Both the position numbers and the translations under genes were made by a program. This document shows positions 8,702-16,735 of a stretch of 64,000 nt of DNA, piece by piece (the stretch's first letter is position 1; every line of letters begins with the position of its first letter). Location: contig NZ_SPUW01000004.1 in assembly GCF_004959925.1 (NCBI RefSeq), positions 1 through 64,000 of the forward strand, given 5' to 3'. Origin of the DNA: Pseudooceanicola onchidii (GTDB lineage: Bacteria; Pseudomonadota; Alphaproteobacteria; Rhodobacterales; Rhodobacteraceae). The notes beneath the pieces were generated by a model that was given only the letters and a program-made list of their open reading frames with translations, did no database searches and was not told where the DNA came from.

Positions 8702-10834
8702 TCACAGCGTGCAGGACACGCAGCCTTCGACTTCGGTGCCTTCCAGCGCGGCCTGGCGCAGGCGGATGTAGTAGATCGTCTTGATCCCCTTCTTCCAGGC
8801 ATAGATCTGCGCCCGGTTGATATCGCGGGTCGAGGCCTCGGCCGGGAAGAACAGCGTCAGCGACAGGCCCTGGTCGACATGTTCGGTGGCCGCCGCATAG
8901 GTGTCGATGATCGCCTCGGGCCCGATGTCATAGGCGTCGCGGTAGAATTCCAGGTTCTCGCCGGTCATGTAGGGCGCGGGATAGTAGACCCGGCCGATCT
9001 TGCCTTCCTTGCGGATCTCGATCTTCGCCGTGATCGGGTGGATCGAGGAGGTCGCATAGTTGATATAGCTGATCGACCCGGTCGGCGGCACCGCCTGAAG
9101 GTTGCGGTTGTAAAGCCCGTGTTCCATCACGTCGGCCTTCAGCGCGGCCCAGTCCTTCTTGGTCGGCAGGTCGATGCCGAACCGTTTGAACAGCGCCTTC
9201 ACCTCACCCAGTTCGGGGCGCCAGCTGCGGCTGGTGTACTTGTCGAAAAACGCGCCCGAGGCATAGGTCGAGCTTTCGAACCCCTTGAAGGTCTGCCCCT
9301 TTTCCCGCGCCAGCCTGCACGAGGCCGTCAGCGCGTGGAACAGGACGGCGGCGAAATAGACGCTGGTGAACTCGACCCCCTCGGGGCTGCCATAGTGGAT
9401 GCGTTCGCGTGCCAGGAAGCCATGCAGGTTCATCTGGCCCAGGCCGATCGCATGGCTTTCGTCGTTGCCCTTGCGGATCGACGGGACCGAGTCGATCGCC
9501 GACATCTCGGACACGGCATTCAGCGCGCGGATCGCTGTCGCGACCGAGGCGCCCAGATCGCCGCCGTCCATCGCCCGGGCGATGTTCATCGACCCGAGGT
9601 TGCACGAAATGTCGGTGCCCATCTGCGCATAGGACAGGTCGTCGTTGAATTCGGACGCCTCGTTCACCTGCAGGATTTCGGAACACAGGTTCGACATGGT
9701 GATGCGGCCCGCGATCGGGTTCGCCTTGTTCACCGTGTCTTCGAACATGATGTAGGGATAGCCTGATTCAAACTGGATCTCGGCCAGCGTCTGGAAGAAC
9801 GCACGGGCGTTGATCTTGGTCTTGCGGATCTTGGGGTTGTCGACCATCTCGGCGTATTTCTCGGTGACCGAGATTTCCGAGAAGGCGCAGCCATAGACCT
9901 TTTCCACGTCATGCGGCGAAAAGAGGTACATGTCCTCGTTCTTCTTCGCCAGCTCGAAGGTCACGTCGGGGATCACCACGCCGAGGCTCAGTGTCTTGAT
10001 GCGGATCTTCTCGTCCGCGTTCTCGCGCTTGGTGTCGAGGAACCGCAGGATGTCGGGGTGATGCGCGTTCAGATAGACCGCGCCGGCGCCCTGACGTGCG
10101 CCCAGCTGGTTGGCATAGGAAAAGCTGTCTTCCAGCAGCTTCATCACCGGGATCACGCCGGACGACTGGTTCTCGATCCCCTTGATGGGGGCGCCGTGTT
10201 CGCGGATGTTGGTCAGCATCAGGGCCACGCCGCCGCCCCGCTTGCTGAGTTGCAGGGCCGAATTGATGCCGCGCCCGATGCTCTCCATGTTGTCTTCCAG
10301 TCGCAGCAGGAAGCAGGACACGAATTCACCCCGCGCGGTCTTGCCCGCGTTCAGGAAGGTCGGCGTGGCGGGCTGGAAGCGGCCCGACAGGATCTCCTCC
10401 ATCAGCTGCATCGCCAGGGTTTCATCACCCCGCGCCAGCGCCAGCGCGTTCATCACCACGCGGTCTTCATAGCGTTCAAGGTAGCGTTTCCCGTCGCGGG
10501 TCTTCAGCGTGTACGAGGTGTAGTACTTGAACGCGCCCAGGAAGGTCGGAAAGCGGAATTTCCTGGCAAAGGCCGCGTCCCAGATCTTGCGCAGGTAGTC
10601 CTTGGAATACTGCTCAAGCACCGCAGCTTCGTAATAGCCCTCGTCGACCAGATAGCCGAGCTTTTCCTCGAGCGAATGGAAGAAGACCGTGTTCTGGTTG
10701 ACGTGCTGCAGGAAGTACTGCCGCGCGGCCATCCGGTCGGCTTCGAACTGGATGTTGCCGTCCTCGTCATAGAGGTTCAGCATCGCGTTCAGCGCGTGAT
10801 AGTCGAGGCCCTGCGTCAGGCTGGCGTCAAGCAT
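8702..10834 (-). CDS. nrdE: Class Ib ribonucleoside-diphosphate reductase, large catalytic subunit NrdE
   Basis: A 710-residue reductase subunit that converts ribonucleoside diphosphates to deoxyribonucleotides. The catalytic cysteines appear in NLCSEILQ and [11 protein letters not shown], and the C-terminal redox pair is CVSC in the last residues ([10 protein letters not shown]). There is no N-terminal ATP-cone, as expected for class Ib, which lacks dATP overall-activity control. I start at the ATG at 10834 ([16 protein letters not shown]). The in-frame extension to 10930 is arginine-rich and antisense-like. The start lies inside the end of nrdI (19-bp overlap), indicating translational coupling. 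Confidence 0.95.
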   Translation of the reverse strand: MLDASLTQGLDYHALNAMLNLYDEDGNIQFEADRMAARQYFLQHVNQNTVFFHSLEEKLGYLVDEGYYEAAVLEQYSKDYLRKIWDAAFARKFRFPTFLGAFKYYTSYTLKTRDGKRYLERYEDRVVMNALALARGDETLAMQLMEEILSGRFQPATPTFLNAGKTARGEFVSCFLLRLEDNMESIGRGINSALQLSKRGGGVALMLTNIREHGAPIKGIENQSSGVIPVMKLLEDSFSYANQLGARQGAGAVYLNAHHPDILRFLDTKRENADEKIRIKTLSLGVVIPDVTFELAKKNEDMYLFSPHDVEKVYGCAFSEISVTEKYAEMVDNPKIRKTKINARAFFQTLAEIQFESGYPYIMFEDTVNKANPIAGRITMSNLCSEILQVNEASEFNDDLSYAQMGTDISCNLGSMNIARAMDGGDLGASVATAIRALNAVSEMSAIDSVPSIRKGNDESHAIGLGQMNLHGFLARERIHYGSPEGVEFTSVYFAAVLFHALTASCRLAREKGQTFKGFESSTYASGAFFDKYTSRSWRPELGEVKALFKRFGIDLPTKKDWAALKADVMEHGLYNRNLQAVPPTGSISYINYATSSIHPITAKIEIRKEGKIGRVYYPAPYMTGENLEFYRDAYDIGPEAIIDTYAAATEHVDQGLSLTLFFPAEASTRDINRAQIYAWKKGIKTIYYIRLRQAALEGTEVEGCVSCTL

Positions 10835-11232
10835 TCTGTCCCCCAGAATTTGGTCAGCCCGTCGCGGACGCGGGCGATATCGGTGTCGGTCCCGGCCAGT
10901 TCGAAACGATACAGCACGGGCACGTTGCATTTGCGCGCGACGACCTGGCCGGCCATCGCGAAGGTTTCCCCGAAGTTGCGGTTGCCGGCGGCGATCACGC
11001 CGCGCAGCAGGCGGCGGTTCGCCTCGACATTCAGGAATCGGATCACGGGCTTTGCCACAGCGCCCCGCCCTTGGCCATCCGCATATGTCGGGCAGATCAG
11101 CACGAAGGGCGCGGTCATCCGGGGCGGTTCGGCATCGCCGCGCAGCGGCAGCCTGACAGAGGGAAGGCCCAGCCGGTCCACGAAGCGCGCGGTATTGCCC
11201 GACCCGCTTGAGAAATAGGCAAGGCCGCCCAT
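10816..11232 (-). CDS. nrdI: NrdI flavodoxin-like activator of class Ib ribonucleotide reductase
   Basis: A 138-residue NrdI, a small flavodoxin-fold protein that supplies the oxidant for assembling the Mn-tyrosyl cofactor of NrdF. The FMN phosphate loop is visible as [13 protein letters not shown] at the N-terminus, and the family motif [19 protein letters not shown] lies in the second half. It sits between nrdH (5-bp gap) and nrdE (19-bp overlap). Its presence, with no NrdAB-type features, confirms the class Ib assignment. Confidence 0.94.
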   Translation of the reverse strand: MGGLAYFSSGSGNTARFVDRLGLPSVRLPLRGDAEPPRMTAPFVLICPTYADGQGRGAVAKPVIRFLNVEANRRLLRGVIAAGNRNFGETFAMAGQVVARKCNVPVLYRFELAGTDTDIARVRDGLTKFWGTECLTPA

Positions 11233-11237
11233 CCCGA

Positions 11238-11459
11238 TCAGCTCAGGCGGCTGATCATGTCGGGGCGGAACCCGGCCCAGTGATCGTCGCCGGCCACGAC
11301 GACGGGCGCCTGGCGGTAGCCCAGGCCGGTGACCAGTTCCATGGCGGCGGCATCTTCGGTCAGGTCGATGATGTCATAGTCGATGCCACGCGCGGTCAGG
11401 GCGCGGGTGGTCGCGGTGCACTGCACGCAGGCGGGCTTGGAATAGACGGTGATGCTCAT
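11238..11459 (-). CDS. nrdH: NrdH glutaredoxin-like redox protein
   Basis: A 73-residue electron donor for class Ib ribonucleotide reductase. The redox motif CVQC is at residues 11-14 (YSKPACVQC). The thioredoxin-reductase-interacting signature typical of NrdH shows in [23 protein letters not shown]. It is the first gene of nrdHIEF. Its Shine-Dalgarno AAAGGGA, 6 nt before the ATG, lies in the 3' arm of a predicted hairpin downstream of a cobalamin riboswitch, so expression should respond to B12. Confidence 0.93.
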   Translation of the reverse strand: MSITVYSKPACVQCTATTRALTARGIDYDIIDLTEDAAAMELVTGLGYRQAPVVVAGDDHWAGFRPDMISRLS

Positions 11460-11465
11460 GGTGGT

Positions 11466-11498
11466 CCCTTTGCCAATTTTTTGCCTCTGGGCGAAGGG
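11466..11498 (-). promoter_or_regulatory. Predicted RBS-sequestering hairpin of nrdH (riboswitch expression platform)
   Basis: In the minus-strand RNA, CCCTTCGCC (plus 11498-11490) pairs with GGCAAAGGG (plus 11474-11466) in eight of nine positions (one C-A mismatch), with a 15-nt loop. The second arm contains the Shine-Dalgarno sequence of nrdH. Such masking is the usual translational OFF form of cobalamin riboswitches in Gram-negative bacteria. Folding was done by eye. Confidence 0.55.
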
Positions 11499-11561
11499 GA
11501 CACGAAGACCGGCCGGAAGGCCTGTCCGCGCGTCCGGGCCCTCCGCCGCGGTCGTCGTTCA

Positions 11562-11734
11562 TGCCTTGGCAGGTCTCCTGACTTGCGGCTCGGACGTTGT
11601 CGATCCGCCTTCCCGGTGTGCCTGTGACACCAGTGGATCCGGACCGGAACTTGCCGCTTACAGTTGCGGGGGCAGTGCCGGATTTACACCGACTTCCCTC
11701 TTAGCGCACGAGTCACCTCGCGAGCACCAAAGCA
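11562..11734 (-). promoter_or_regulatory. Cobalamin (AdoCbl-type) riboswitch upstream of nrdHIEF
   Basis: Read on the minus strand, the element has the hallmark B12 box AGTCAGGAGACCTGCC near its 3' end (plus 11568-11583). It also has the conserved core GGTGTAAATCCGGC, then CTGCCCCCGCAACTGTAAG, further 5'. An 8-bp P1 stem closes it: TGCTTTGG (plus 11734-11727) pairs with CCAAGGCA (plus 11569-11562). It lies 102 bp before nrdH with no gene between. Known cobalamin riboswitches turn off B12-independent isozymes when cobalamin is available, which fits a class Ib reductase. Confidence 0.93.
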
Positions 11735-11739
11735 ACTGC

Positions 11740-11769
11740 ATATTGGGGTTGGTGGCCTTGGGCTGTCAA
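11740..11769 (-). promoter_or_regulatory. Candidate nrdHIEF promoter
   Basis: On the minus strand a perfect TTGACA -35 (plus 11764-11769) is followed after 18 bp by a weak CAATAT -10 (plus 11740-11745). Transcription would begin near 11733, at the first base pair of the riboswitch P1 stem, which supports the placement. Confidence 0.45.
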
Positions 11770-11788
11770 TATATCGCCACAGGTTTTC

Positions 11789-11797
11789 CGTGGATAA
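11789..11797 (-). promoter_or_regulatory. Possible DnaA box upstream of nrdHIEF
   Basis: The minus strand reads TTATCCACG, eight of nine bases of the DnaA box TTATCCACA, about 20 bp upstream of the candidate -35. DnaA regulates nrd genes in E. coli. A single near-match is weak evidence. Confidence 0.25.
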
Positions 11798-11815
11798 GTC
11801 GGGATTGCACGGATC

Positions 11816-11847
11816 GGGCCACACCTGCGGCGGGTGCGGCGTGGCCC
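11816..11847. terminator. Hairpin between the cupin gene and the nrd regulatory region
   Basis: GGGCCAC (11816-11822) and GTGGCCC (11841-11847) form a 7-bp stem with GC-rich loop sequence, 13 bp after the stop of the upstream minus-strand cupin gene. It probably ends that eight-gene operon. There is no clear T-run. Confidence 0.4.
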
Positions 11848-11860
11848 TTGGCCCGTGGGG

Positions 11861-12388
11861 TCAGCGGATGAACTGGTCGACGAAATCCGCCCCCAGGCCG
11901 ACCTTTTCGTAATGCGCGCGGCACATGTCGATCTTGGTGAAGACGTCTTCGAACCCCATGGTCTTGCCCCAGGGATCGACATAGAGCATCACGCCGTTGA
12001 CCTGGAACATGGTGATCATCTCGTCCACGTCCTCGGGCACGACAAGGGTATGCGTCTCGCCCGGCGCCTCGAAGACATAGCCGCCCTCTTCGGCCATCCA
12101 GTCGTGTTCCAGGTAATGCCAGCGCCCCTTGATGACATAGCCATGCACCGCCTGCGGATGCCGGTGGCGCGACAGCACGCCCGATTTGCGCACGCGCAGC
12201 AGGTTCATCCAGTAACCCTGGCTGCGGTTCAGGCACAGCGGGCGGAAGGCGACGTTTTCGGCCTGGGGCACCCAGATCCGTTCGTCCTCGGGGATCGCCT
12301 TGGGGATGACGATCTCTTCCTGTGCGTCCTTGGGAAAGGGCAGCTGGTAGGGGGTGCGCGCGTCGGCGTCGGCGGTTTCAACGGGCAT
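11861..12388 (-). CDS. Cupin protein, 2,4'-dihydroxyacetophenone dioxygenase-like
   Basis: A 175-residue cupin. The likely metal-binding motif is RHRHPQAVHGYVIKGRWHYLEHDW, with several histidines, followed by the second cupin motif GETHTLVVPEDVDEM. The overall pattern resembles the DAD (2,4'-dihydroxyacetophenone dioxygenase) family, in which an iron centre cleaves a carbon-carbon bond. Many relatives are uncharacterised. I start at MPVETADADART (12388), just after GGAACC. Upstream in-frame sequence is antisense-like. It is the last gene of a TRAP/SDR/sugar-kinase operon, where a dioxygenase or a cupin isomerase are both possible. Confidence 0.8.
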   Translation of the reverse strand: MPVETADADARTPYQLPFPKDAQEEIVIPKAIPEDERIWVPQAENVAFRPLCLNRSQGYWMNLLRVRKSGVLSRHRHPQAVHGYVIKGRWHYLEHDWMAEEGGYVFEAPGETHTLVVPEDVDEMITMFQVNGVMLYVDPWGKTMGFEDVFTKIDMCRAHYEKVGLGADFVDQFIR

Positions 12389-12399
12389 GGGGGTTCCTT

Positions 12400-13104
12400 T
12401 CACATTGCGGCATAGCCGCCATCCACGGGATAGACGCTGCCGGTGACGAAGGACGCGCGGTCCGACAGCAGCCAGGCGGCAAGTTCGCCAACCTCGGTCG
12501 GCTCGCCCCACCTGGCCAGCGGCGTGCGGGTGACGATCGGGTCGTTGCGGGCGGGATCCTCGCGCAGGGCCTGCGTCATCTCGGTCGCGATCCAGCCGGG
12601 CGCGATGGCGTTGACGCGGATGCCGTCCGCCGCCCACTTGCCCGAGAGCGCCTTGGTCAGCTGTGCCACCCCGCCCTTTGAGGCCGAATAGCCCGGCACC
12701 AGCGGCCCGCCAAAGAAGCTGAGCATCGAGGCCGTGTTGACGATCGCCCCGCCGCCCGCGGCCAGAAGGTCGTGCGCCGCAAGGCAGGTGCGCATGGTTC
12801 CGGTCAGGTTGACGTCGATGACCTTCTCGAAGACCTCGATCTCGTATTCGCGCCCGCGCATCAGGATGCCCGCGCAGTTGACCAGACCCTGCAGGCTGTC
12901 GAGCCCGTCGAAAAAGGCGCCCACCTGCGCGGTGTCGGTCACGTCCAGCACGGCGGTGGCGACCTCGGGCCGGGTGGCGCGGAAGGCGGCGACCTCGTCT
13001 TCGCTGACTCCGGTGGCGGTGACCCGCCAGCCGTCGCGCTGTAGGGTGGCCGCGATGCCCGCCCCGATGCCGCGTGTGCCGCCGATGATGACTGCGTGAT
13101 TCAT
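12400..13104 (-). CDS. Short-chain dehydrogenase/reductase (classical SDR)
   Basis: A 234-residue NAD(P)-dependent oxidoreductase. It shows the nucleotide-binding GGTRGIG at residues 8-14, NCAG at 76-79, the catalytic serine S126 and the YSASK motif with Y139 and K143. The adenine-pocket residues after strand 2 (ATGVSEDE) do not decide between NAD and NADP. Its ATG overlaps the stop of the upstream sugar kinase by four bases, and the cupin follows after 11 bp. In this operon it probably oxidises a hydroxyl of the imported sugar acid or polyol. Confidence 0.9.
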   Translation of the reverse strand: MNHAVIIGGTRGIGAGIAATLQRDGWRVTATGVSEDEVAAFRATRPEVATAVLDVTDTAQVGAFFDGLDSLQGLVNCAGILMRGREYEIEVFEKVIDVNLTGTMRTCLAAHDLLAAGGGAIVNTASMLSFFGGPLVPGYSASKGGVAQLTKALSGKWAADGIRVNAIAPGWIATEMTQALREDPARNDPIVTRTPLARWGEPTEVGELAAWLLSDRASFVTGSVYPVDGGYAAM

Positions 13105-14021
13105 GCGGTGTCCTTGCTTAGAAAATCCTCGACCGCCGCGCGACGCGGCATCGGGGCGACGGCCCCGTAGCCCTGCGTCGACAGGGCGGCGGCGGCGTTG
13201 GCATAGCGTGCGGCGGCAAAGGGATCGTCCCCGTCCACAAGCCGCGCCAGGAAAGCCCCGTCAAAGGTGTCGCCCGCAGCGGTGGCATCCACCGCCGTCA
13301 CCTGGCGCCCCCGGATGCGGCGGCGATCGTCGGGCGTGGCGACCAGCGTGCCCTCGGCCCCGAGGGTCAGCGCGACGATCCCGGCCCCGAGGTGCAGGTA
13401 GAAATCCGCGATGGCGTCGGGATCGTCCAGGCCGGTCAGCTGCTGCGCATCCTCGTATCCCGGCAGGGCGATGTCGCACTGGGCCATGGCCGCGTGGATC
13501 ACCGCCCGCGCCCGGTCCAGCGGCCAAAGCTTGAGCCGCAGGTTGGTGTCGTAAGACACCCGGCCGCCCGCCGCCCGAACGACGGCGATCGCGTCAAAGA
13601 CCGCGTCCGCCGCGCGGTCGGAAATCGCCTGGCTGATGCCCGAGACATGCAGCACCCCGGCCTGCTGCAACGCGACGCGGGGCAGGTCGTCGGGCCCCAT
13701 GCGGCTGCTGGCGGACCCGGCGCGGAAATAGCTGAACTGGTGGCCATCCGCGCCGTGGGTGACAAAGTAGACCCCGGTGTGCGCGTCGGTCACCTGTCGC
13801 ACGGTCGATGTGTCGATGCCTTCGTCAGCCCAAAGCGCCATGAAGCTGTCGCCGAAGGCATCGGCGCCGATATGGGTGACATAGCCGACGCTGGCGCCCT
13901 GCCGGGCAGCAGCGATGGCGCAGTTCGACGTGTCGCCGCCGTGGCCGGGCAGGTACCGCCCGTCGGGCTGCTGGTTGAACTCCAGCATCGGTTCGCCCAG
14001 GCAGAGGATCTTGGCAGACAT
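13101..14021 (-). CDS. PfkB-family sugar kinase, 2-keto-3-deoxygluconate kinase-like
   Basis: A 306-residue ribokinase-fold kinase. The N-terminus ILCLGEPMLEFNQQPDGRYLPG and the C-terminal anion-hole motif DATAAGDTFDGAF (catalytic Asp in GD) are those of KDG-kinase-like PfkB proteins. It would phosphorylate a keto-deoxy sugar acid using ATP. No KDPG aldolase gene is nearby, but an RraA-family protein, some members of which are aldolases, is immediately upstream (11 bp). Substrate is inferred, not shown. Confidence 0.86.
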   Translation of the reverse strand: MSAKILCLGEPMLEFNQQPDGRYLPGHGGDTSNCAIAAARQGASVGYVTHIGADAFGDSFMALWADEGIDTSTVRQVTDAHTGVYFVTHGADGHQFSYFRAGSASSRMGPDDLPRVALQQAGVLHVSGISQAISDRAADAVFDAIAVVRAAGGRVSYDTNLRLKLWPLDRARAVIHAAMAQCDIALPGYEDAQQLTGLDDPDAIADFYLHLGAGIVALTLGAEGTLVATPDDRRRIRGRQVTAVDATAAGDTFDGAFLARLVDGDDPFAAARYANAAAALSTQGYGAVAPMPRRAAVEDFLSKDTA

Positions 14022-14032
14022 CGCGGGCGCCC

Positions 14033-14683
14033 TCAGATCCGGCCGTACTTTGCCAGACCTTCCTTCAGCGATCCGCTGTCGATGATCAGCTTGGCCTGTT
14101 CGGCTTCGCGTTCGTCGATCTCGATCGCCATCTTCAGCACCTCTTCGGCATGGGCGATCGGCACGCAGACCACCCCGTCGATGTCGCCGACGATCAGGTC
14201 ACCGGGGTGCACGATCACGCCACCCATGTCGACCTCGACATTCGCGGCCAGCGTCTTGGCATGGCCGACGGTGGTGCCGGGGCAGACGGTGCGGGAATAG
14301 ACCGGGAAGTCATAGTCGCGGCGGATTTCGACGATGTCGCGGACACCGGCGTCCAGCACGGCAGCCTCGTGCTTGTTGGCGACGGCCCCGGCGGTCATCA
14401 GGCCGCCCCAGACGGCGACATCGATGCTCTGGTTGGTCGAGATCACGATGACCGACCCGGGATCGGATGCGTCGATCACGTCAAGCGCGTGCTGCGGCGG
14501 AAGGGCTTCGTCCGTCGGGCCTTCCAGCACGGTGACGGCAGGGCCGACGATCTTGGTCTCGTTGATCCGGGGGCGGATCTGGTGGTTGAGGAAGCCGGGC
14601 TTGCCCGCCACCTTGTCCACCGCATCGGCGACCGAGGCGATGGCGGTTCCACGGAATCCGGCGATCAGGTCTTCAAGTGTCAT
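14033..14683 (-). CDS. RraA-family protein (possible class II pyruvate-type aldolase)
   Basis: A 216-residue RraA-fold protein. Signature segments are SVADAVDKVAGKPG near the N-terminus, GGLMTAGAVANKHEAAVLDAGVRDI in the middle (the D-x-x-x-R-D type metal/substrate region of HMG/CHA aldolases) and GDLIVGDIDGVVCVP. The family includes the RNase E regulator RraA and 4-hydroxy-4-methyl-2-oxoglutarate aldolases. Catabolic context favours an aldolase or decarboxylase. The ATG at 14683 has AAAGGA seven bases upstream; the ATG six bases earlier is too close to that site. It lies between the 2-hydroxyacid dehydrogenase and the sugar kinase. Confidence 0.84.
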   Translation of the reverse strand: MTLEDLIAGFRGTAIASVADAVDKVAGKPGFLNHQIRPRINETKIVGPAVTVLEGPTDEALPPQHALDVIDASDPGSVIVISTNQSIDVAVWGGLMTAGAVANKHEAAVLDAGVRDIVEIRRDYDFPVYSRTVCPGTTVGHAKTLAANVEVDMGGVIVHPGDLIVGDIDGVVCVPIAHAEEVLKMAIEIDEREAEQAKLIIDSGSLKEGLAKYGRI

Positions 14684-14700
14684 GGTCATGTCCTTTGAGT

Positions 14701-15681
14701 TCAGGGTTCGGGGGACCAGCGGTTCACCCAGTTGACGGGGGGCTGGCCTGACAGCACGCGGGCGATCTCCTCGGCCGCCTTGCGCTGCAAGAGCGCGACC
14801 GACCGTTCGGAATACCAGGCGTTGTGATCCGACAAGAGCGTGTTCGGCGCGGCCATCAGCGGGTTGCCGGGGCGGATCGGTTCGACCTCGAAGACGTCGA
14901 TGCCGGCGCCGAACAGGCGGCCCTCGGTCAGGGCTGCGGCCAGGGCGGCTTCGTCCACCAGCCCCCCGCGCGAGACGTTGATGACGATGGTCGTGGGTTT
15001 GACGCGGGCCAGCCGGTCGGCGTTCAGGATGTGGCGGGTGTCGGGTGTCAGCGGCGCGTGCAGGCTGATGACATCGGCGGTGGCGCAGAGCGTGTCCATA
15101 TCGGTCAGCTTGACCCCGGCGGCGCATGCGGCGTCTTCCGACATGAAGGGGTCATGGACCAGCACGCGGGCAAAGCCGAAGGCGCGGAACTTGGCCAGCG
15201 TGACCAGCCCGATCCGGCCGCAGCCGATCAGCCCCAGCACCGCGCCGTCACGATCGGGGATGGGCGCGGCCTGTCCGATGCCCCAGTGCCCGGCGCGCAC
15301 TTCGGCGTCGCGGGTGACGACGCGGCGCTGCACCGACAGATAAAGCGCAAGGGCGTGATCGCTGACCTCATGCTCGGCACCATAGTCGGGGACGTTCGCG
15401 ACATAGACGCCCCGGTCCCGGGCTGCATCCAGGTCGATATTGTCGGTGCCGACGCCATAGCGCACGACGACCCGAAGGTCCGGACAGGCCGCAAGTTCGG
15501 CCTGCCCGATGGTCCGTTCGCGGACCAGGATCCCCTGCGGGTTCAGATCCCGCAGGGCAGGGACCGCATCCACGCCCTCGCCAACCGCCACGATCCGTGC
15601 GCCCGCCGCGCCCAGAACGGAGGTTTCCGTGTCATAGGTCGCGTAACCGGGTTCCAGAACGGCGATGGTCGGCGTGGTCAT
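14701..15681 (-). CDS. D-isomer-specific 2-hydroxyacid dehydrogenase
   Basis: A 326-residue NAD-dependent dehydrogenase of the phosphoglycerate/glyoxylate reductase type. It has the nucleotide loop GLIGCGRIG, the catalytic arginine region INVSRGGLVDE, and the Glu/His pair late in the protein (DVFEVEPIRPGNPL, then LLSDHNAWYS). The usual catalytic His context is altered to SDHNAW but His is present. It would interconvert a 2-keto acid and a D-2-hydroxy acid. The ATG at 15681 has a GGGA seven bases upstream; an ATG at 15696 is possible. It follows the TRAP binding protein gene directly. Confidence 0.88.
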   Translation of the reverse strand: MTTPTIAVLEPGYATYDTETSVLGAAGARIVAVGEGVDAVPALRDLNPQGILVRERTIGQAELAACPDLRVVVRYGVGTDNIDLDAARDRGVYVANVPDYGAEHEVSDHALALYLSVQRRVVTRDAEVRAGHWGIGQAAPIPDRDGAVLGLIGCGRIGLVTLAKFRAFGFARVLVHDPFMSEDAACAAGVKLTDMDTLCATADVISLHAPLTPDTRHILNADRLARVKPTTIVINVSRGGLVDEAALAAALTEGRLFGAGIDVFEVEPIRPGNPLMAAPNTLLSDHNAWYSERSVALLQRKAAEEIARVLSGQPPVNWVNRWSPEP

Positions 15682-15699
15682 GATACGGTCCCGCATGGA

Positions 15700-16716
15700 T
15701 CAGAACTGGTCGCGATAGGCCTGAACGGCAGCGTCCAGCTTGTTCGGCCAGTCCTCGCCGATCTCGCCCACGACAAATTCCTTCACCGCCGGCTGCGCCT
15801 TTTCGCGGAACATCGCCTTCTGTTCGGGGCTGACGGCCACGACGGTCATGCCCTTTTCTTCAAGGATGGTGGTCGCATTGGCATCCTGTGCGGCGGTCAT
15901 GCCGCGGTGGATGGTCTTGGCGATGTCCGAACACTGGGTGACGGCGACCTGTTCGGCCTTGGTCAACCCCTGGTAGAAGTCGTCGGACATCAGGTAGGCG
16001 TGCCAGCTGAAGACGTGCCCATCCAGCGACACGTACTTCTGGTTCTGGTAGAGCGAGGCGTTGACGATATTGGTCACGCCGTTTTCCTGACCGTCGACCA
16101 CGCCCTGCTGCAGCGCGCCGGGCAGTTCGGGCCACGGCACCGGGGTCGCCGAGGCGCCAAGGCTTTCCACCAGCGTCACCCAGACCGGCGCGGTCATGAC
16201 CCGCATCTTCAGGCCTTCCATGTCCTTGGGTTCGGCAATGGGGCGGATGTTGTTGGTAAAGTTGCGCACGCCGTTGTCGGCCGCGCCGAACATCCGGATG
16301 CCCGTCTTGTCCAGCATGTCGGCGGCCAGGTCGTCGCCAAAGTCGCCGTCCATCACCGACCAGGCCATCGCCTGATCGTCGAAGAGGTAGGGCAGGGCGA
16401 GCACCGAGAAGGGCTTGTACATGGCCGAGATCGGTCCGTCATGCACGACGGCCATCTGGATGGTGCCCAACTGCAGGCCCTCCATCACCTCGTTGTCGCC
16501 GGCCAGCTGGCCCGCGGGGAAGATCTGCACATCGATCGACCCGGCGGTCTTGCCCTCGACACAGCTTTCAAAGGCCAGCGCCGCGGCGTGTTTCGGGGAA
16601 CTGAGGTCGGCCGACTGGAAGTGCGCGTATTTCAGATCCTTGGCGACGGCGGCCTGCCCGGCCACGGTCAGGGCGATTGTCGCAGTCGCGGTAAGCAGTT
16701 TTGACATGGTTTTCAT
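15700..16716 (-). CDS. TRAP transporter substrate-binding protein (DctP family)
   Basis: A 338-residue periplasmic binding protein. The start at 16716 is set by GGGAGG upstream and gives a Sec signal peptide (MKTMSKLLTATATIALTVAG, cleavage near AVAKD). DctP hallmarks are GTIQMAVVHDGPISAMYKPF, MEGLKMRVMTAPVWVTLVESLGA with the substrate-binding arginine, and ELPGALQQGVVDGQENGVTN. It is the third gene of the operon, after dctQ and dctM, an order different from the first TRAP operon. The sugar-acid enzymes downstream suggest a hydroxylated acid substrate. Confidence 0.9.
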   Translation of the reverse strand: MKTMSKLLTATATIALTVAGQAAVAKDLKYAHFQSADLSSPKHAAALAFESCVEGKTAGSIDVQIFPAGQLAGDNEVMEGLQLGTIQMAVVHDGPISAMYKPFSVLALPYLFDDQAMAWSVMDGDFGDDLAADMLDKTGIRMFGAADNGVRNFTNNIRPIAEPKDMEGLKMRVMTAPVWVTLVESLGASATPVPWPELPGALQQGVVDGQENGVTNIVNASLYQNQKYVSLDGHVFSWHAYLMSDDFYQGLTKAEQVAVTQCSDIAKTIHRGMTAAQDANATTILEEKGMTVVAVSPEQKAMFREKAQPAVKEFVVGEIGEDWPNKLDAAVQAYRDQF

Positions 16717-16735
16717 TGGTTTCCTCCCTTGCATG

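Noticed and set aside
10835-10930. N-terminal extension of nrdE to 10930
   Set aside because: Arginine-rich sequence inside nrdI with no relation to NrdE. The ATG at 10834 gives the normal N-terminus.
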